A stretch of 64,000 nt of DNA from Rariloculus sp965263005 (GTDB lineage Bacteria > Pseudomonadota > Gammaproteobacteria > Steroidobacterales > Rariloculaceae). The stretch covers positions 1,178,001 through 1,242,000 of the forward strand of contig NZ_OZ253579.1 of assembly GCF_965263005.1 (NCBI RefSeq). The letters run 5' to 3'. The position numbers and the translations under genes are program-made. Below, piece after piece: positions 16,713-25,019 of the stretch. Within the stretch, counting starts at the first letter, position 1. Each line of letters begins with the position of its first letter. The notes below the pieces were generated by a model. That model had not been told where the DNA came from and made no database searches. It saw only the letters and a program-made list of their open reading frames with translations.

Positions 16713-17591
16713 ATGGACGTTGGTTTCATTGGATTGGGCCGCATGGGCCAGGCGATTGCGGGCCGAATTCTCGACGGCGGTCACGATCTGATCGTCTACA
16801 ACCGCACGCGCTCGAAGGCCGGCGATCTCGAGCAGCGCGGCGCGAAGGTGGCAGAAACCATTGCCGACGCCTGTGCCGGGCAGGAAGTCGTGATCACGAT
16901 GCTGACCGACGACAAGGCGCTCGACGAAGTCGCTGGCGGTGGTTTGCTCGAGGCGCTGCCTGAAGGCTCGATCCACGTCCCGATGGGCACGCACAGCGTC
17001 ACGGCGCTCGCCAAGCTCGCTGCGGCGCACGATGCTGCCGGACAAGTGCTCGTCGCGGCGCCCGTGCTCGGCCGTCCCGACGCCGCCGCGGCGGGTCAGC
17101 TCGGTGTCGTACCGGCCGGTCCGGCCGATGCGATCGAGAAGCTCGCGCCGCTGTTCGACATCATCGGCAGGCGCACGTTCGTCGCGGGCACGAACCCCGC
17201 GGGCGCGGCGGCGGTCAAGCTCGCCAATAACATGGTGCTCGGCTGCGCGATCGAAGCCATGGCCGAGGGATTTGCGTTGACGCGTAAATTCGGCGTGGCC
17301 CCGGCCGTATTCAACGAGGTGCTGACTGACGGGCTGTTCTCTGCACCGGCATACAAGGTTTACGGCGGAATCATTTCGGCCGGAGCCTACGATCAGGCGG
17401 GTTTCACGACCTTGCTCGGTCTCAAGGACTCGAATCTAATCCTCGCGGCCGGACACGCGGCCAGCGTGCCGCTGCCGAGCTGCAATGTCTATCGCGACCG
17501 GCTGCTTGGCGCCGTGGCGCACGGCGACGGCGAGCGCGATTGGGCCGTGATGGCGCGCGTTCAGGCCCGGGCCAGCGGATTGGAAGACTAG
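16713..17591 (+). CDS. NAD(P)-dependent oxidoreductase of the 3-hydroxyisobutyrate dehydrogenase family
   Basis: This 292-residue protein has an N-terminal dinucleotide site (VGFIGLGRMGQAIAG, residues 3-17) and N-R-T at 29-31, suggesting NADP preference. A beta-hydroxyacid dehydrogenase core includes PVLGRPDAAAAGQL and the catalytic-region AAAVKLANNM, where the Lys is expected to be the active residue. Relatives reduce or oxidise beta-hydroxyacids, tartronate semialdehyde or imines. It lies 46 bases after the EboE-like gene in the same direction with its own GAGGAGAACG site, so probably one operon. The substrate is unknown. Confidence 0.85.
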   Translation: MDVGFIGLGRMGQAIAGRILDGGHDLIVYNRTRSKAGDLEQRGAKVAETIADACAGQEVVITMLTDDKALDEVAGGGLLEALPEGSIHVPMGTHSVTALAKLAAAHDAAGQVLVAAPVLGRPDAAAAGQLGVVPAGPADAIEKLAPLFDIIGRRTFVAGTNPAGAAAVKLANNMVLGCAIEAMAEGFALTRKFGVAPAVFNEVLTDGLFSAPAYKVYGGIISAGAYDQAGFTTLLGLKDSNLILAAGHAASVPLPSCNVYRDRLLGAVAHGDGERDWAVMARVQARASGLED

Positions 17592-17642
17592 CGGCGGCAG
17601 TCGCGGCCTCTCATCCGCGGCGCCCCGGGGAGGAAGAAACTG

Positions 17643-18668
17643 ATGATCAATGCCGGCATTGTAGGTCTCGGATGGTGGGGCAGGACTCTGGTGGAGGCGG
17701 TGTCGGGTCAAAGCGACACGATGCGCTTCGTCGCCGGCGCTACGCGCACGGTCACGTCCGACGTCGAGCGCTTCGCAGGCGAGCACGATTTCGCGCTCAA
17801 GGAGAGCTATGACGATTTGTTGGCGGATCCGAACGTCGATGCCGTCGTGCTCGCGACGCCGCATTCGATGCACGTCAAACAGGCCGTCGCTGCCGCCGCC
17901 CGGGGCAAGCACATCTTCTGCGAGAAGCCGTTCGCGCTTACCCGGGCCGGCGCCGAGGAGGCTGTCGACGCGGTCCGTCGGGCTGGCGTCACGCTTGGGC
18001 TCGGCTATAACCGCCGTTGGCATCCGGAAATGATTGCGCTGCGCGAGCGCATCGCGTCGGGCGATCTCGGTGTCGTTTTGCACATCGAGGCGACGATGAC
18101 GTTCCCGAACGCGCTCTTTCTGAAGCCTGAGGCGTGGCGTGCGAACAGGGAGGAGACGCCTTGCGGGGGCTTGACGCCGATGGGCGTGCACGCCGTCGAC
18201 GGCATGATAGACCTCTGCGGGGAGGTCGAAGAGGTCTATTGCCAGAGTTTTCGCCGCGCCGTAGAGGTCGATGCCGACGACACGACGTCGATCCTGTTCA
18301 GAATGAAGGACGGCATGTCAGGCTATCTCGGTACCATGACGGCGACCGGCGGCGGCTTCAGCTTCCAGGTCTATGGATCGAAGGGCTTCGTCCGGCTCGA
18401 GGGTATGACGCACGTCGCAGGCGCACCTTCGGAGGAGCGGCGTACGCGGTTGTTCGGAAACTGTATCTTCAAGCCGGCAAAAGGTCCGGCGGAGATGTGG
18501 CAGGCCGAGCCCTGCGATGTCAGCCGCGCGGCGCTGGAATCGTTCGCGCTCGCGGCGCAAGGCGAACAGCCGTTCCTGATCCCCACCGACGAAATGATCC
18601 ACGGGGCAGCCGTGACGGAGGCCATCATCAAGTCGGCCGCGTCGCACCAGGTCACCAAGGTGAGCTGA
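17643..18668 (+). CDS. Gfo/Idh/MocA-family oxidoreductase
   Basis: This 341-residue protein starts at ATG 17643 after GAGGAAGAAAC. It has a Rossmann site (VGLGWWGRTLVEAV, residues 6-19), the family motif CEKPFALT near residue 96, and LGYNRRWHPEM near 119. A C-terminal alpha/beta substrate domain contains GVHAVDGMIDL, with a His expected in the active site. Such enzymes oxidise or reduce sugars, inositols and related alcohols with NAD(P). It is the third gene of the eboE-like/HIBADH/Gfo run with 51 bases between genes. The exact substrate cannot be inferred. Confidence 0.88.
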   Translation: MINAGIVGLGWWGRTLVEAVSGQSDTMRFVAGATRTVTSDVERFAGEHDFALKESYDDLLADPNVDAVVLATPHSMHVKQAVAAAARGKHIFCEKPFALTRAGAEEAVDAVRRAGVTLGLGYNRRWHPEMIALRERIASGDLGVVLHIEATMTFPNALFLKPEAWRANREETPCGGLTPMGVHAVDGMIDLCGEVEEVYCQSFRRAVEVDADDTTSILFRMKDGMSGYLGTMTATGGGFSFQVYGSKGFVRLEGMTHVAGAPSEERRTRLFGNCIFKPAKGPAEMWQAEPCDVSRAALESFALAAQGEQPFLIPTDEMIHGAAVTEAIIKSAASHQVTKVS

Positions 18669-18721
18669 GCCGTCCGCGGAGCCAGACCGGGAATTCGAAC
18701 AAACAAGCAAGGAGACTGACC

Positions 18722-19624
18722 ATGTATGTGCTACGCCATTCTTACCTGCCGCTCGCCCTTTTGCTTGCCGCGTCCGCGGCAGCACAGCCGAACTTCGAAG
18801 AGCAGATCGCAGTAACCGAAGTCACATCGCAGCAACTCGGCGAGGGCTTGCATGTGCTGTTCGGCGTCGGCGGAGCGATCGCGGCCTCGATCGGCGATCA
18901 GGGCGTGCTGATCGTTGACGATCAGTTTCCGGGAATGGTGCCGAAGATCAGGGCGAAAGTGCGCGAACTCGGCGGCGGGGACATCGATTTTGCGATCAAC
19001 ACGCATTTTCACTTCGATCATGCCGACGGCAACCTGGTCCTCGGGCCGGAAGGCACGTGGCTCGTCTCGCAGGAGAACTCCCGCGAGAAGCTCACCGGGG
19101 ACAACGTCATCAATCTCGTCAACCAGACCATCGATCAACCCGCCTATCCGGACGACGCCTTGCCCTCGATCACGTTCGAGCGGCATATGCGGTTTCATTT
19201 CAACGGTGAGCCGATCGACCTGCTGCATTTCGGGCCGGCGCATACGGAGGGCGACGCTGCTGTCGTCTTTCGAGGACACAACGCCGTGCACATGGGCGAC
19301 GTGTTCAACAACGCGGGCTATCCGTTCATCGACGCCGATAACGGCGGAAGTCTTGCCGGCATCATCGCGTTTTGCCAAGGCGTGCTCGAGGAGATCGACG
19401 CGAACACGGTCGTCGTCCCGGGCCACGGAGCGATCGCCGACAGCGCGGCGCTCGAGGACTACGTCAGCATGCTGAGCACGATCCACGATCGTATCGCGGC
19501 GCTGATTACGAGCGGCGCGTCGCTCGAGCAGGTTGTCGCCGCGAGACCTACGGCGGAGTGGGACGAGGAGCGCGGCGATCCGGCGAGCTTCCTGAATCGT
19601 TCGTATACGAGCATGACGCGCTAG
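18722..19624 (+). CDS. Secreted MBL-fold metallo-hydrolase
   Basis: This 300-residue protein starts at ATG 18722 behind AAGGAGACTG. Residues 1-21 form a signal peptide (cleavage about AAA/QP), so it is periplasmic. The zinc site is complete: THFHFDHADGN near residue 98, HTEGDAAV near 174, and VPGHGAIAD near 237. The general pattern matches cyclase/QuiP-like MBL-fold hydrolases next to sugar or aromatic catabolic genes, not clinical beta-lactamases. It closes the five-gene metabolic cluster and may hydrolyse a lactone or ester before uptake; that role is inference. Confidence 0.87.
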   Translation: MYVLRHSYLPLALLLAASAAAQPNFEEQIAVTEVTSQQLGEGLHVLFGVGGAIAASIGDQGVLIVDDQFPGMVPKIRAKVRELGGGDIDFAINTHFHFDHADGNLVLGPEGTWLVSQENSREKLTGDNVINLVNQTIDQPAYPDDALPSITFERHMRFHFNGEPIDLLHFGPAHTEGDAAVVFRGHNAVHMGDVFNNAGYPFIDADNGGSLAGIIAFCQGVLEEIDANTVVVPGHGAIADSAALEDYVSMLSTIHDRIAALITSGASLEQVVAARPTAEWDEERGDPASFLNRSYTSMTR

Positions 19625-19803
19625 CGACTTGCACCGCAGAAAATCGCGATAGCAAATCAGCAGCCTGACGTCCTGCGGCGCAGGCTTCTGAGGAGCGACG
19701 CTGGGCGGGCGCGCGCAAGCCGCTTCAGCTCGGTGCATGCTCTTCGCGAACGACCAGTGCAACGCCCACCGCCCGGAGCATGGCGGCCGCCAGACCTGGT
19801 TGA
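19625..19803. other. Short convergent intergenic gap
   Basis: About 180 bases between the ends of the MBL gene and ugd. I see no gene, strong hairpin or T-run. The sequence is GC-rich with no repeat copy. Confidence 0.4.
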
Positions 19804-21168
19804 TCAGGAGACCGATTTCTTCCGCGCGGTGAGTTCGACGGACTCTCCTCGCCCAATGCCGAAATAGCGGATACCGCGGCGTTCGAGCTCGCCGGAATCG
19901 TAGAGATTGCGGCCGTCGAAAATGACCGGATTGGCGAGCGTCGCCTTGATGACGTCGAAGTCCGGGCTGTTGAACTCCCGCCACTCCGTCACGATGGCGA
20001 GCGCATCGGCGCCTTCGATCGCTTGTTCGGCGCGCTCGCACAGGTGCAGGTCGCCGCGGCCCGGATAGAGCCGCCGGGCCTCGTCCATCGCTACCGGATC
20101 GTAGGCGCGCACTTCTGCGCCCGCATCCCATAGTGCTTCCATCAGCACGCGGCTCGACGCTTCGCGCATGTCATCGGTGTTGGGCTTGAACGCGAGTCCC
20201 CACAACGCGATCGTCTTGCCGCGTAACTCACCGGCGAAGTAGTGACTGATCTTCTCGAACAGCAAGTGCTTCTGACGATTGTTGACGTGCTCGACAGCCG
20301 ACAGGAGTTCGAGCCGATAGCCGTGGGCGCTGGCCGATGCCGTGAGCGCTCTGACGTCCTTGGGAAAGCAGGAGCCTCCGTAGCCCGCGCCGGGATAGAT
20401 GTATGCGTGGCCGATGCGGGGATCCGAGCCGATCCCGACCCGGATCTGCTCGATATCGGCGCCGACGAGTTCGGCGAGGTTGGCCATTTCGTTCATGAAG
20501 CTGATCTTGGTCGCAAGCATCGCGTTGGCCGCGTACTTCGTCAGTTCCGCAGATCGAGTGTCCATGATCAGCATGCGGTCGTGATTTCTGTTGAACGGCT
20601 GGTAGAGCCCGCGCAACAACTCCGCCGTGCGGGGGTGGTCCGTGCCGACGACGATTCGGGCGGGTTTCATGAAGTCCTCGACCGCGGCGCCTTCCTTGAG
20701 GAATTCCGGGTTCGATACGACGTCGAATTCGCACGAGACGCCTCGCCGGTCCAGCGCCGTACCGATCTCGGCGCGGACCCGGTCCGCCGTGCCAACCGGG
20801 ACGGTCGACTTGTCGACGACGACCCGATACTCCTCGATGTGCTCACCGATGGAGCGGGCAACCGAGAGCACGTGCGTGAGGTCAGCCGAGCCGTCTTCGT
20901 CGGGAGGCGTGCCTACGGCGATGAACAGGAACAGGCCATGTGCAACGCCGGCGCCGATGTCGGCGGTGAACCTCAGCCGGCCCGATCGCGTCGCTTTGCG
21001 GACGATCGTACCGAGCCCCGGCTCGTATATCGGAATCTCGCCGTGGTTCAGCCGCTCGATCTTTTCCTTGTCCACGTCGATGCACAGAACATCGTTGCCG
21101 GCATCGGCGAGACATGCTCCCGTGACGAGACCGACGTGGCCCGCGCCGAAAATGGTGACGTAGTGCAT
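19804..21168 (-). CDS. ugd: UDP-glucose/GDP-mannose 6-dehydrogenase family protein
   Basis: This 454-residue enzyme starts at ATG 21168. The N-terminal NAD site reads TIFGAGHVGLVTGACLADAG (residues 5-24), and the catalytic Cys lies in YPGAGYGGSCFPKDVRAL near 262. A C-terminal UDP-binding domain includes ALWGLAFKPNTDDMREA and VIFDGRNLYD. It oxidises UDP-glucose to UDP-glucuronate in two NAD-dependent steps, feeding exopolysaccharide or LPS sugar synthesis. Length agrees with bacterial Ugd (about 440-450). It stands alone on the minus strand. Confidence 0.92.
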   Translation of the reverse strand: MHYVTIFGAGHVGLVTGACLADAGNDVLCIDVDKEKIERLNHGEIPIYEPGLGTIVRKATRSGRLRFTADIGAGVAHGLFLFIAVGTPPDEDGSADLTHVLSVARSIGEHIEEYRVVVDKSTVPVGTADRVRAEIGTALDRRGVSCEFDVVSNPEFLKEGAAVEDFMKPARIVVGTDHPRTAELLRGLYQPFNRNHDRMLIMDTRSAELTKYAANAMLATKISFMNEMANLAELVGADIEQIRVGIGSDPRIGHAYIYPGAGYGGSCFPKDVRALTASASAHGYRLELLSAVEHVNNRQKHLLFEKISHYFAGELRGKTIALWGLAFKPNTDDMREASSRVLMEALWDAGAEVRAYDPVAMDEARRLYPGRGDLHLCERAEQAIEGADALAIVTEWREFNSPDFDVIKATLANPVIFDGRNLYDSGELERRGIRYFGIGRGESVELTARKKSVS

Positions 21169-21293
21169 GAATGGCCCGGTTGCGCTGAGAGATGCGCAAG
21201 CGTACTACACTCAAGATACTGCAAGCCGGCGCCGCGGCTCGGCTGATCGAAAACCGGTTCCGGGGGAGGGTGGCAGCTCGGCTCGCGGCACGC

Positions 21294-21322
21294 TTGCGAT
21301 GGAACGGCAAGGCGCGGACAAT
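21294..21322 (+). promoter_or_regulatory. Candidate sigma-70 promoter of tRNA-Val
   Basis: TTGCGA (21294-21299) and GACAAT (21317-21322) are spaced by 17 bases, placing transcription start just before the tRNA at 21339. The -35 and -10 matches are each about four of six. Confidence 0.45.
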
Positions 21323-21338
21323 GACCGGAATCCGGGAC

Positions 21339-21413
21339 GGGCGATTAGCTCAGCGGGAGAGCGCTGCCTTCACACGGCAGAGGTCACTGGTTCAATCCCA
21401 GTATCGCCCACCA
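21339..21413 (+). tRNA. tRNA-Val (anticodon CAC)
   Basis: A complete cloverleaf. The acceptor strands GGGCGAT and ATCGCCC pair. The D-arm is GCTC...GAGC, the anticodon stem CTGCC/GGCAG carries loop TTCACAC with anticodon CAC, and the T-arm is ACTGG-TTCAATC-CCAGT. CCA is encoded. It reads GUG valine codons. gltX begins 19 bases downstream, so the two may be co-transcribed. Confidence 0.95.
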
Positions 21414-21432
21414 CCAATTCAAGCCTCGAATA

Positions 21433-22845
21433 ATGACAGTCCGCACGCGGTTCGCACCGAGCCCTACCGGCCATCTCCACATCGGTAGCGTCCGCACGGC
21501 GCTTTACGCGTGGTTGTTAGCCCGTCATCACGGCGGCGAATACATACTGCGGATCGAGGACACGGACCGCGAACGCTCCACGCAGGAAGCCATCGACGCC
21601 ATCCTCGATGGGTTGAGCTGGCTCGGTATCGATGCAGACGAAGGCCCCGTGTATCAGAGCCGCAGATTCGATCGCCACGCCGAAGTCCTGCAGCGCCTGC
21701 TCGACCAGGACCTGGCGTATCGCTGCTATTGCAGCCGCGAAGAGATCGATGCGATGCGGGCCGAGGCGCAAGCGAAAGGCTTGAAGCCCCGCTACGATGG
21801 CCGCTGCCGCGATGGCTCGCGCGCCCGGGACGATGTCGCGCCCGTGGTGCGATTCAAGAATCCGCTCGAAGGCCAGGTCGTTGTCGACGACCTCGTCAAG
21901 GGTCGAATAACGTTCAACAACGCCGAACTCGACGACTTGATCCTTGCCCGTTCAGATGGCTCGCCGACCTACAACTTCGTCGTTGTCGTCGACGACACCG
22001 ACATGCGGATCAGCCATGTCGTCAGGGGCGACGACCACCTCAACAACACGCCGCGCCAGATCAATCTGTTTCGCGCCCTGCGCACCGAGCCGCCGGCATT
22101 CGCGCATCTGCCGATGATTCACGGGCCGGACGACACGAAGCTCTCGAAGCGTCACGGCGCGGTCGACGTCCTCGAATACCGGAAGATGGGATTCCTCCCC
22201 GAGGCGCTGCTCAACTATCTGTTGAGGCTCGGCTGGTCGCGCGGCGATCAGGAGATATTCACGCTCGATGAGATGATCGATCTCTTCGGGCTCGAAGCGG
22301 TGAGCCGATCCGCGGCGAGATTCGATCCGCTGAAGCTGCTCTGGGTCAACCATCAGCACATTCAATCGGTGGACGCGGGGCGCCTGGCCGAGCTGCTCGC
22401 AAGTCAGCTTCGCGCGCAGGGGCTCGATCCGGCCAACGGGCCGCCGTTGCCCTTGACGGTCAAGGCCCTGAGCGAACGCAGCCAGACCGTGCTTGAGATG
22501 GCCGAGCGCGCGAATTGCTATTACGGGGAGTTCGAGGAATTCGACGCCAAGTCTGCCAAAGCGCATCTAAGACCGGTTGCGCGCAATGCGCTTGCCGCGG
22601 TGCGCGAGACGCTTGAGATACTGGAAACGTGGACTGAGGAATCGGCCCAGGCGGCAGTCGAAACCGTCGCGGATCGCCTCGAGCTCAAGCTCGGCAAGGT
22701 CGCTCAGCCCCTGCGTGTGGCGTTGACGGCCAAGGCCGCGTCGCCCGGGATCGGGACGACGCTGATGCTCGTTGGCCGCGAGCGGGCGCTGCTCAGGATC
22801 GATCGGGCGCTTGCGTACATAGATGCGCGCGCCGCCGGGCAATGA
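21433..22845 (+). CDS. gltX: Glutamate--tRNA ligase
   Basis: This 470-residue class I synthetase has FAPSPTGHLHIGSVRTALY (HIGH-type motif HIGS, residues 7-25), IEDTDRER near 40, and KLSKRHGAVDV (KMSKS-type) near 239. A helical anticodon-binding region follows, including a late AAVETVADRLELKLGKVAQP-type block. It charges tRNA-Glu in the cytoplasm. Length matches bacterial GluRS (about 465-500). It is embedded in a tRNA cluster, with tRNA-Val before and tRNA-Ala and tRNA-Glu after, so enzyme and substrate genes are neighbours. Confidence 0.96.
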   Translation: MTVRTRFAPSPTGHLHIGSVRTALYAWLLARHHGGEYILRIEDTDRERSTQEAIDAILDGLSWLGIDADEGPVYQSRRFDRHAEVLQRLLDQDLAYRCYCSREEIDAMRAEAQAKGLKPRYDGRCRDGSRARDDVAPVVRFKNPLEGQVVVDDLVKGRITFNNAELDDLILARSDGSPTYNFVVVVDDTDMRISHVVRGDDHLNNTPRQINLFRALRTEPPAFAHLPMIHGPDDTKLSKRHGAVDVLEYRKMGFLPEALLNYLLRLGWSRGDQEIFTLDEMIDLFGLEAVSRSAARFDPLKLLWVNHQHIQSVDAGRLAELLASQLRAQGLDPANGPPLPLTVKALSERSQTVLEMAERANCYYGEFEEFDAKSAKAHLRPVARNALAAVRETLEILETWTEESAQAAVETVADRLELKLGKVAQPLRVALTAKAASPGIGTTLMLVGRERALLRIDRALAYIDARAAGQ

Positions 22846-22877
22846 GTGCCTGTCGATGAGCGCCCGTCGACTGGCGC

Positions 22878-22905
22878 CTTGACCGATTTTGCCGCGGTGC
22901 TAGAC
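22878..22905 (+). promoter_or_regulatory. Sigma-70 promoter of the tRNA-Ala/tRNA-Glu pair
   Basis: TTGACC (22878-22883) and TAGACT (22900-22905) are separated by 16 bases. This is close to consensus and lies 21 bases before tRNA-Ala. Confidence 0.7.
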
Positions 22906-22926
22906 TGCAACCGCTCAATCGACCGA

Positions 22927-23002
<76 letters not shown>

Positions 23003-23019
23003 ACCCTCTATCAACAGAC

Positions 23020-23095
23020 GTCCCCATCGTCTAGAGGCCTAGGACACCGCCCTTTCACGGCGGCAACCGGGGTTCGAATCCCCGTGGGGACGCCA
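23020..23095 (+). tRNA. tRNA-Glu (anticodon TTC)
   Basis: A full cloverleaf. The acceptor GTCCCCA pairs with TGGGGAC. The anticodon stem CCGCC/GGCGG holds loop CTTTCAC with anticodon TTC, and the T-arm is CCGGGG-type followed by encoded CCA. It reads GAA and GAG. Its last 32 bases recur imperfectly at 24988-25019, marking it as the probable attachment site of the following islet. Confidence 0.96.
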
Positions 23096-23132
23096 CTGTG
23101 AGACGGTCCATTCCGGGCACATGGTTTACAGT

Positions 23133-23333
23133 TTATTCTGGAGACATGGTTAACACTTTCTCCGGCACGAAGGGATTGGGTGCGGGTTCGACGCGGCCCT
23201 CATCCTGATCAAAGAATCCTGAATCATGGCCGAGGAAGCTGACCAGCCAAATCCGGTCCTCGATCTCGCGGACGCCCACCACTTGGCCGGCGAAGTCCTG
23301 GCTAAGGTTGATTCTCCGTTTGCCGATGCACAT
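23133..23333 (-). pseudogene. IS481-family transposase, C-terminal remnant
   Basis: On the minus strand the frame reads CIGKRRINLSQDFAGQVVGV, then EDRIWLVSFLGHDSGFFD and NPFVPEKVLTMSPE before a stop. This is the conserved end of IS481-type transposases (INLS..FAGQ.VGV...IWLVSF...NPF). Upstream the resemblance fades after a few residues, and the DDE catalytic core is missing. It is inactive. The adjoining ATGGTTTACAG and ATGGTTAACACTTTC sequences are typical of the terminal region of such elements. It sits 38 bases after tRNA-Glu. Confidence 0.78.
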
Positions 23334-23555
23334 GCGCGCGGACCGAATGAACGGGGAGGGGCAGCGCGCCGTTCGAATTCGACCGTAGGGTCAGGAGCTA
23401 CGACCTGCGCTAGGCACGAGGACCGTTGCCGACGCGGTATCGGCACGGAAATCAGCAATACTTGATCGAACGCAACCCGCGCGATCACCTACCGCGCTAC
23501 CCCCCTTCATTTCGCTATAACCAATTTTTGAGTCTGATCAGGGAATAGCATCGGG
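23334..23555. other. Intergenic stretch between IS481 remnant and LysR gene
   Basis: No gene is supported. It probably holds further eroded IS sequence up to about 23400 and then the upstream region of the regulator. Confidence 0.4.
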
Positions 23556-23577
23556 GTATTGAGTATTTGTGTAATAC
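23556..23577 (+). promoter_or_regulatory. Candidate LysR-type operator/promoter
   Basis: GTATT (23556-23560) and AATAC (23573-23577) form an inverted repeat with 12 bases between, in a locally AT-rich stretch just before the LysR gene. TTGAGT (23559) and TATTAA (23583), spaced by 18, could be the promoter. If so, transcription would begin almost at the ATG. Autoregulation is usual for LysR proteins but this site is only a guess. Confidence 0.3.
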
Positions 23578-23595
23578 TGTGATATTAAAACTGGT

Positions 23596-24534
23596 ATGTC
23601 AGGTGCTGGCTCATATCGGATTCCGGCGGTCAGCACGCTGCTCGCTTTCGAAAGTGCGGCCCGAAATGGCAGTTTCTCCGATGCGGCCAGCGAGTTACGC
23701 ACCTCGCAATCCGCAATTAGCCGGCACATCGCCAGGCTCGAGCGGCAGCTTACGACTCGACTCTTCCACCGGACCCGTGCGGGCGTGAGCTTGACAGCGG
23801 CCGGGCGTCATTTCCGCGACGCCGTCGTCGCGGGGCTCGGAGTCATCAGCGCGGGCGCCACGGAAGCCACCTACTTGTCCAATGGCGACCAGGTGGTCAT
23901 CGCTTGTGGTCACGACATTTCCCATCTGGTCGTGTTTCAGCGCTACGATGTGTTACGGGCGACGCTCGGCAAGGATACCCGGGTGCGCCTTCTGACATAC
24001 CAGCGCAACCCCAGGGCTATGCCCATCGATCCGATTGCCGATATCGTGTTGGCCTGGAACACCACGAACGTGGCGGCTGAGGACATGGCGCTGGTTTTCA
24101 AGGAGGAGGTGCAATTGGTCTGCTCGCCCGGGTATGCGGCAACCCATGCGGACACCTTGAGCAAGCCCATTTCGGATTGGGGCGGTCTCACCTTTCTTGA
24201 CGTCGATAGTCCCAACCTGGGTTGGGCCACCTGGTCGGACTGGTTCGAGACGGCCGGGTACCCCGTGCCGAGGCCTCGATTCGAAGGATTCGACAGCTAC
24301 GTTCAGGTGCTGGAGGCCGCCTGCGCCGGGCTGGGTATCGCGCTGGGTTGGCGCAACTGCATCGAGCGGTATCTCGACTCCGGCGCGATCGAGATGCTCG
24401 CCGAAGGGTTCGTTGAATTCGACAACAGCTTCGTCGCCGCGCTGACGGCGAAGGGCCGTAGAAACGCGAGTGCCCGAAAGTGCCTCGCCTTCTTCGAACA
24501 CTGGCCGCTGCGCGGAACCACTCCGACGCAGTAG
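23596..24534 (+). CDS. LysR-family transcriptional regulator
   Basis: This 312-residue protein has an N-terminal winged helix-turn-helix: STLLAFESAARNGSFSDAAS, then TSQSAISRHIARLERQLTTR and LFHRTRAGVSLTAAG (residues 13-76). A periplasmic-binding-protein-like effector domain follows, with DIVLAWNTTN and a late GLGIALGWRN, resembling GcvA-type regulators. It starts at ATG 23596 with no clear ribosome site. It should bind DNA as a tetramer and respond to a small ligand. It lies inside the tRNA-Glu islet with no divergent target gene, so its target is probably itself or the NTF2-like gene. Confidence 0.9.
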   Translation: MSGAGSYRIPAVSTLLAFESAARNGSFSDAASELRTSQSAISRHIARLERQLTTRLFHRTRAGVSLTAAGRHFRDAVVAGLGVISAGATEATYLSNGDQVVIACGHDISHLVVFQRYDVLRATLGKDTRVRLLTYQRNPRAMPIDPIADIVLAWNTTNVAAEDMALVFKEEVQLVCSPGYAATHADTLSKPISDWGGLTFLDVDSPNLGWATWSDWFETAGYPVPRPRFEGFDSYVQVLEAACAGLGIALGWRNCIERYLDSGAIEMLAEGFVEFDNSFVAALTAKGRRNASARKCLAFFEHWPLRGTTPTQ

Positions 24535-24600
24535 CGATGCCGGCTGGTGTGGCGGCCCGGGCCGGTGCCGCGCGCTGTGATACCATCGGGCGCCGTGAAA

Positions 24601-24987
24601 ATGACGCCAACCGAATGGCTCGATGCCTATCGCAAAGCTTGGGTCGAGCGTGACGCAGATGCTGCGGCGGAACTGTTCACCCAGGACGCGACGTACGCCG
24701 AGCAACCCTACCAGGACGCGTTTGTCGGTCGTCGCGGCATCCACGAATATTGGGCGCGTGTGACCGCGGCTCAAGCCAACGTCGAGATTCGCTACGGCAC
24801 GCCGATCACAGTCGGCGACCGCACGGCCGTGGAATGGTGGACAACGCTGACGAACGACGTCGTGCCGATCACGCTCGCAGGCGCATTTATTCTCACTTTC
24901 GATGCGTCCGGGCTCTGCCGCACGTTGCGCGAGTACTGGAGCTTCGCCGAAGGGACGAAGCAACCGAAGAGCGGCTGGGGATCCTGA
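24601..24987 (+). CDS. NTF2-like/SnoaL-fold protein
   Basis: This 128-residue protein starts at ATG 24601, with GTG 24595 as an alternative. The pattern WLDAYRKAWVERDADAAAEL, FTQDATYAEQPY and GRRGIHEYWARV is typical of the SnoaL/NTF2 cone fold, followed by beta strands including VEWWTTLTNDVV. Such small proteins act as hydrolases, isomerases or binding proteins; no catalytic set can be assigned. It is the last gene before the tRNA-Glu-derived repeat, which begins at the base following its stop codon. Confidence 0.78.
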   Translation: MTPTEWLDAYRKAWVERDADAAAELFTQDATYAEQPYQDAFVGRRGIHEYWARVTAAQANVEIRYGTPITVGDRTAVEWWTTLTNDVVPITLAGAFILTFDASGLCRTLREYWSFAEGTKQPKSGWGS

Positions 24988-25019
24988 CAACCGGGGCTCC
25001 AATCCCCGTGGGGATGCCG
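24988..25019 (+). repeat. Imperfect copy of the tRNA-Glu 3' end (att-like repeat)
   Basis: CAACCGGGGCTCCAATCCCC then GTGGGGATGCCG matches bases 23064-23095 of tRNA-Glu in 28 of 32 positions, covering the T-arm, acceptor 3' strand and most of CCA. Match beyond the conserved T-loop shows it derives from this tRNA. It defines the right border of the 1.9-kb islet. Confidence 0.75.

Larger units (their letters stand above)
23096..25019. mobile_element. Putative islet integrated at the tRNA-Glu 3' end
   Basis: About 1.9 kb between the tRNA-Glu gene and an imperfect direct repeat of its 3' end (28 of 32 bases identical). It carries an IS481-type transposase remnant, a LysR regulator and an NTF2-like protein. 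No integrase is left. The structure fits a decayed element or an attachment-site scar. A simple partial duplication of the tRNA is the alternative. Confidence 0.5.

Noticed and set aside
16039..22271. Long open frames overlapping the annotated genes on other frames and the opposite strand (for example over TRAP, ugd, gltX and glnD).
   Set aside because: They are expected in high-GC DNA, lack family motifs, and lie wholly within well-supported genes.
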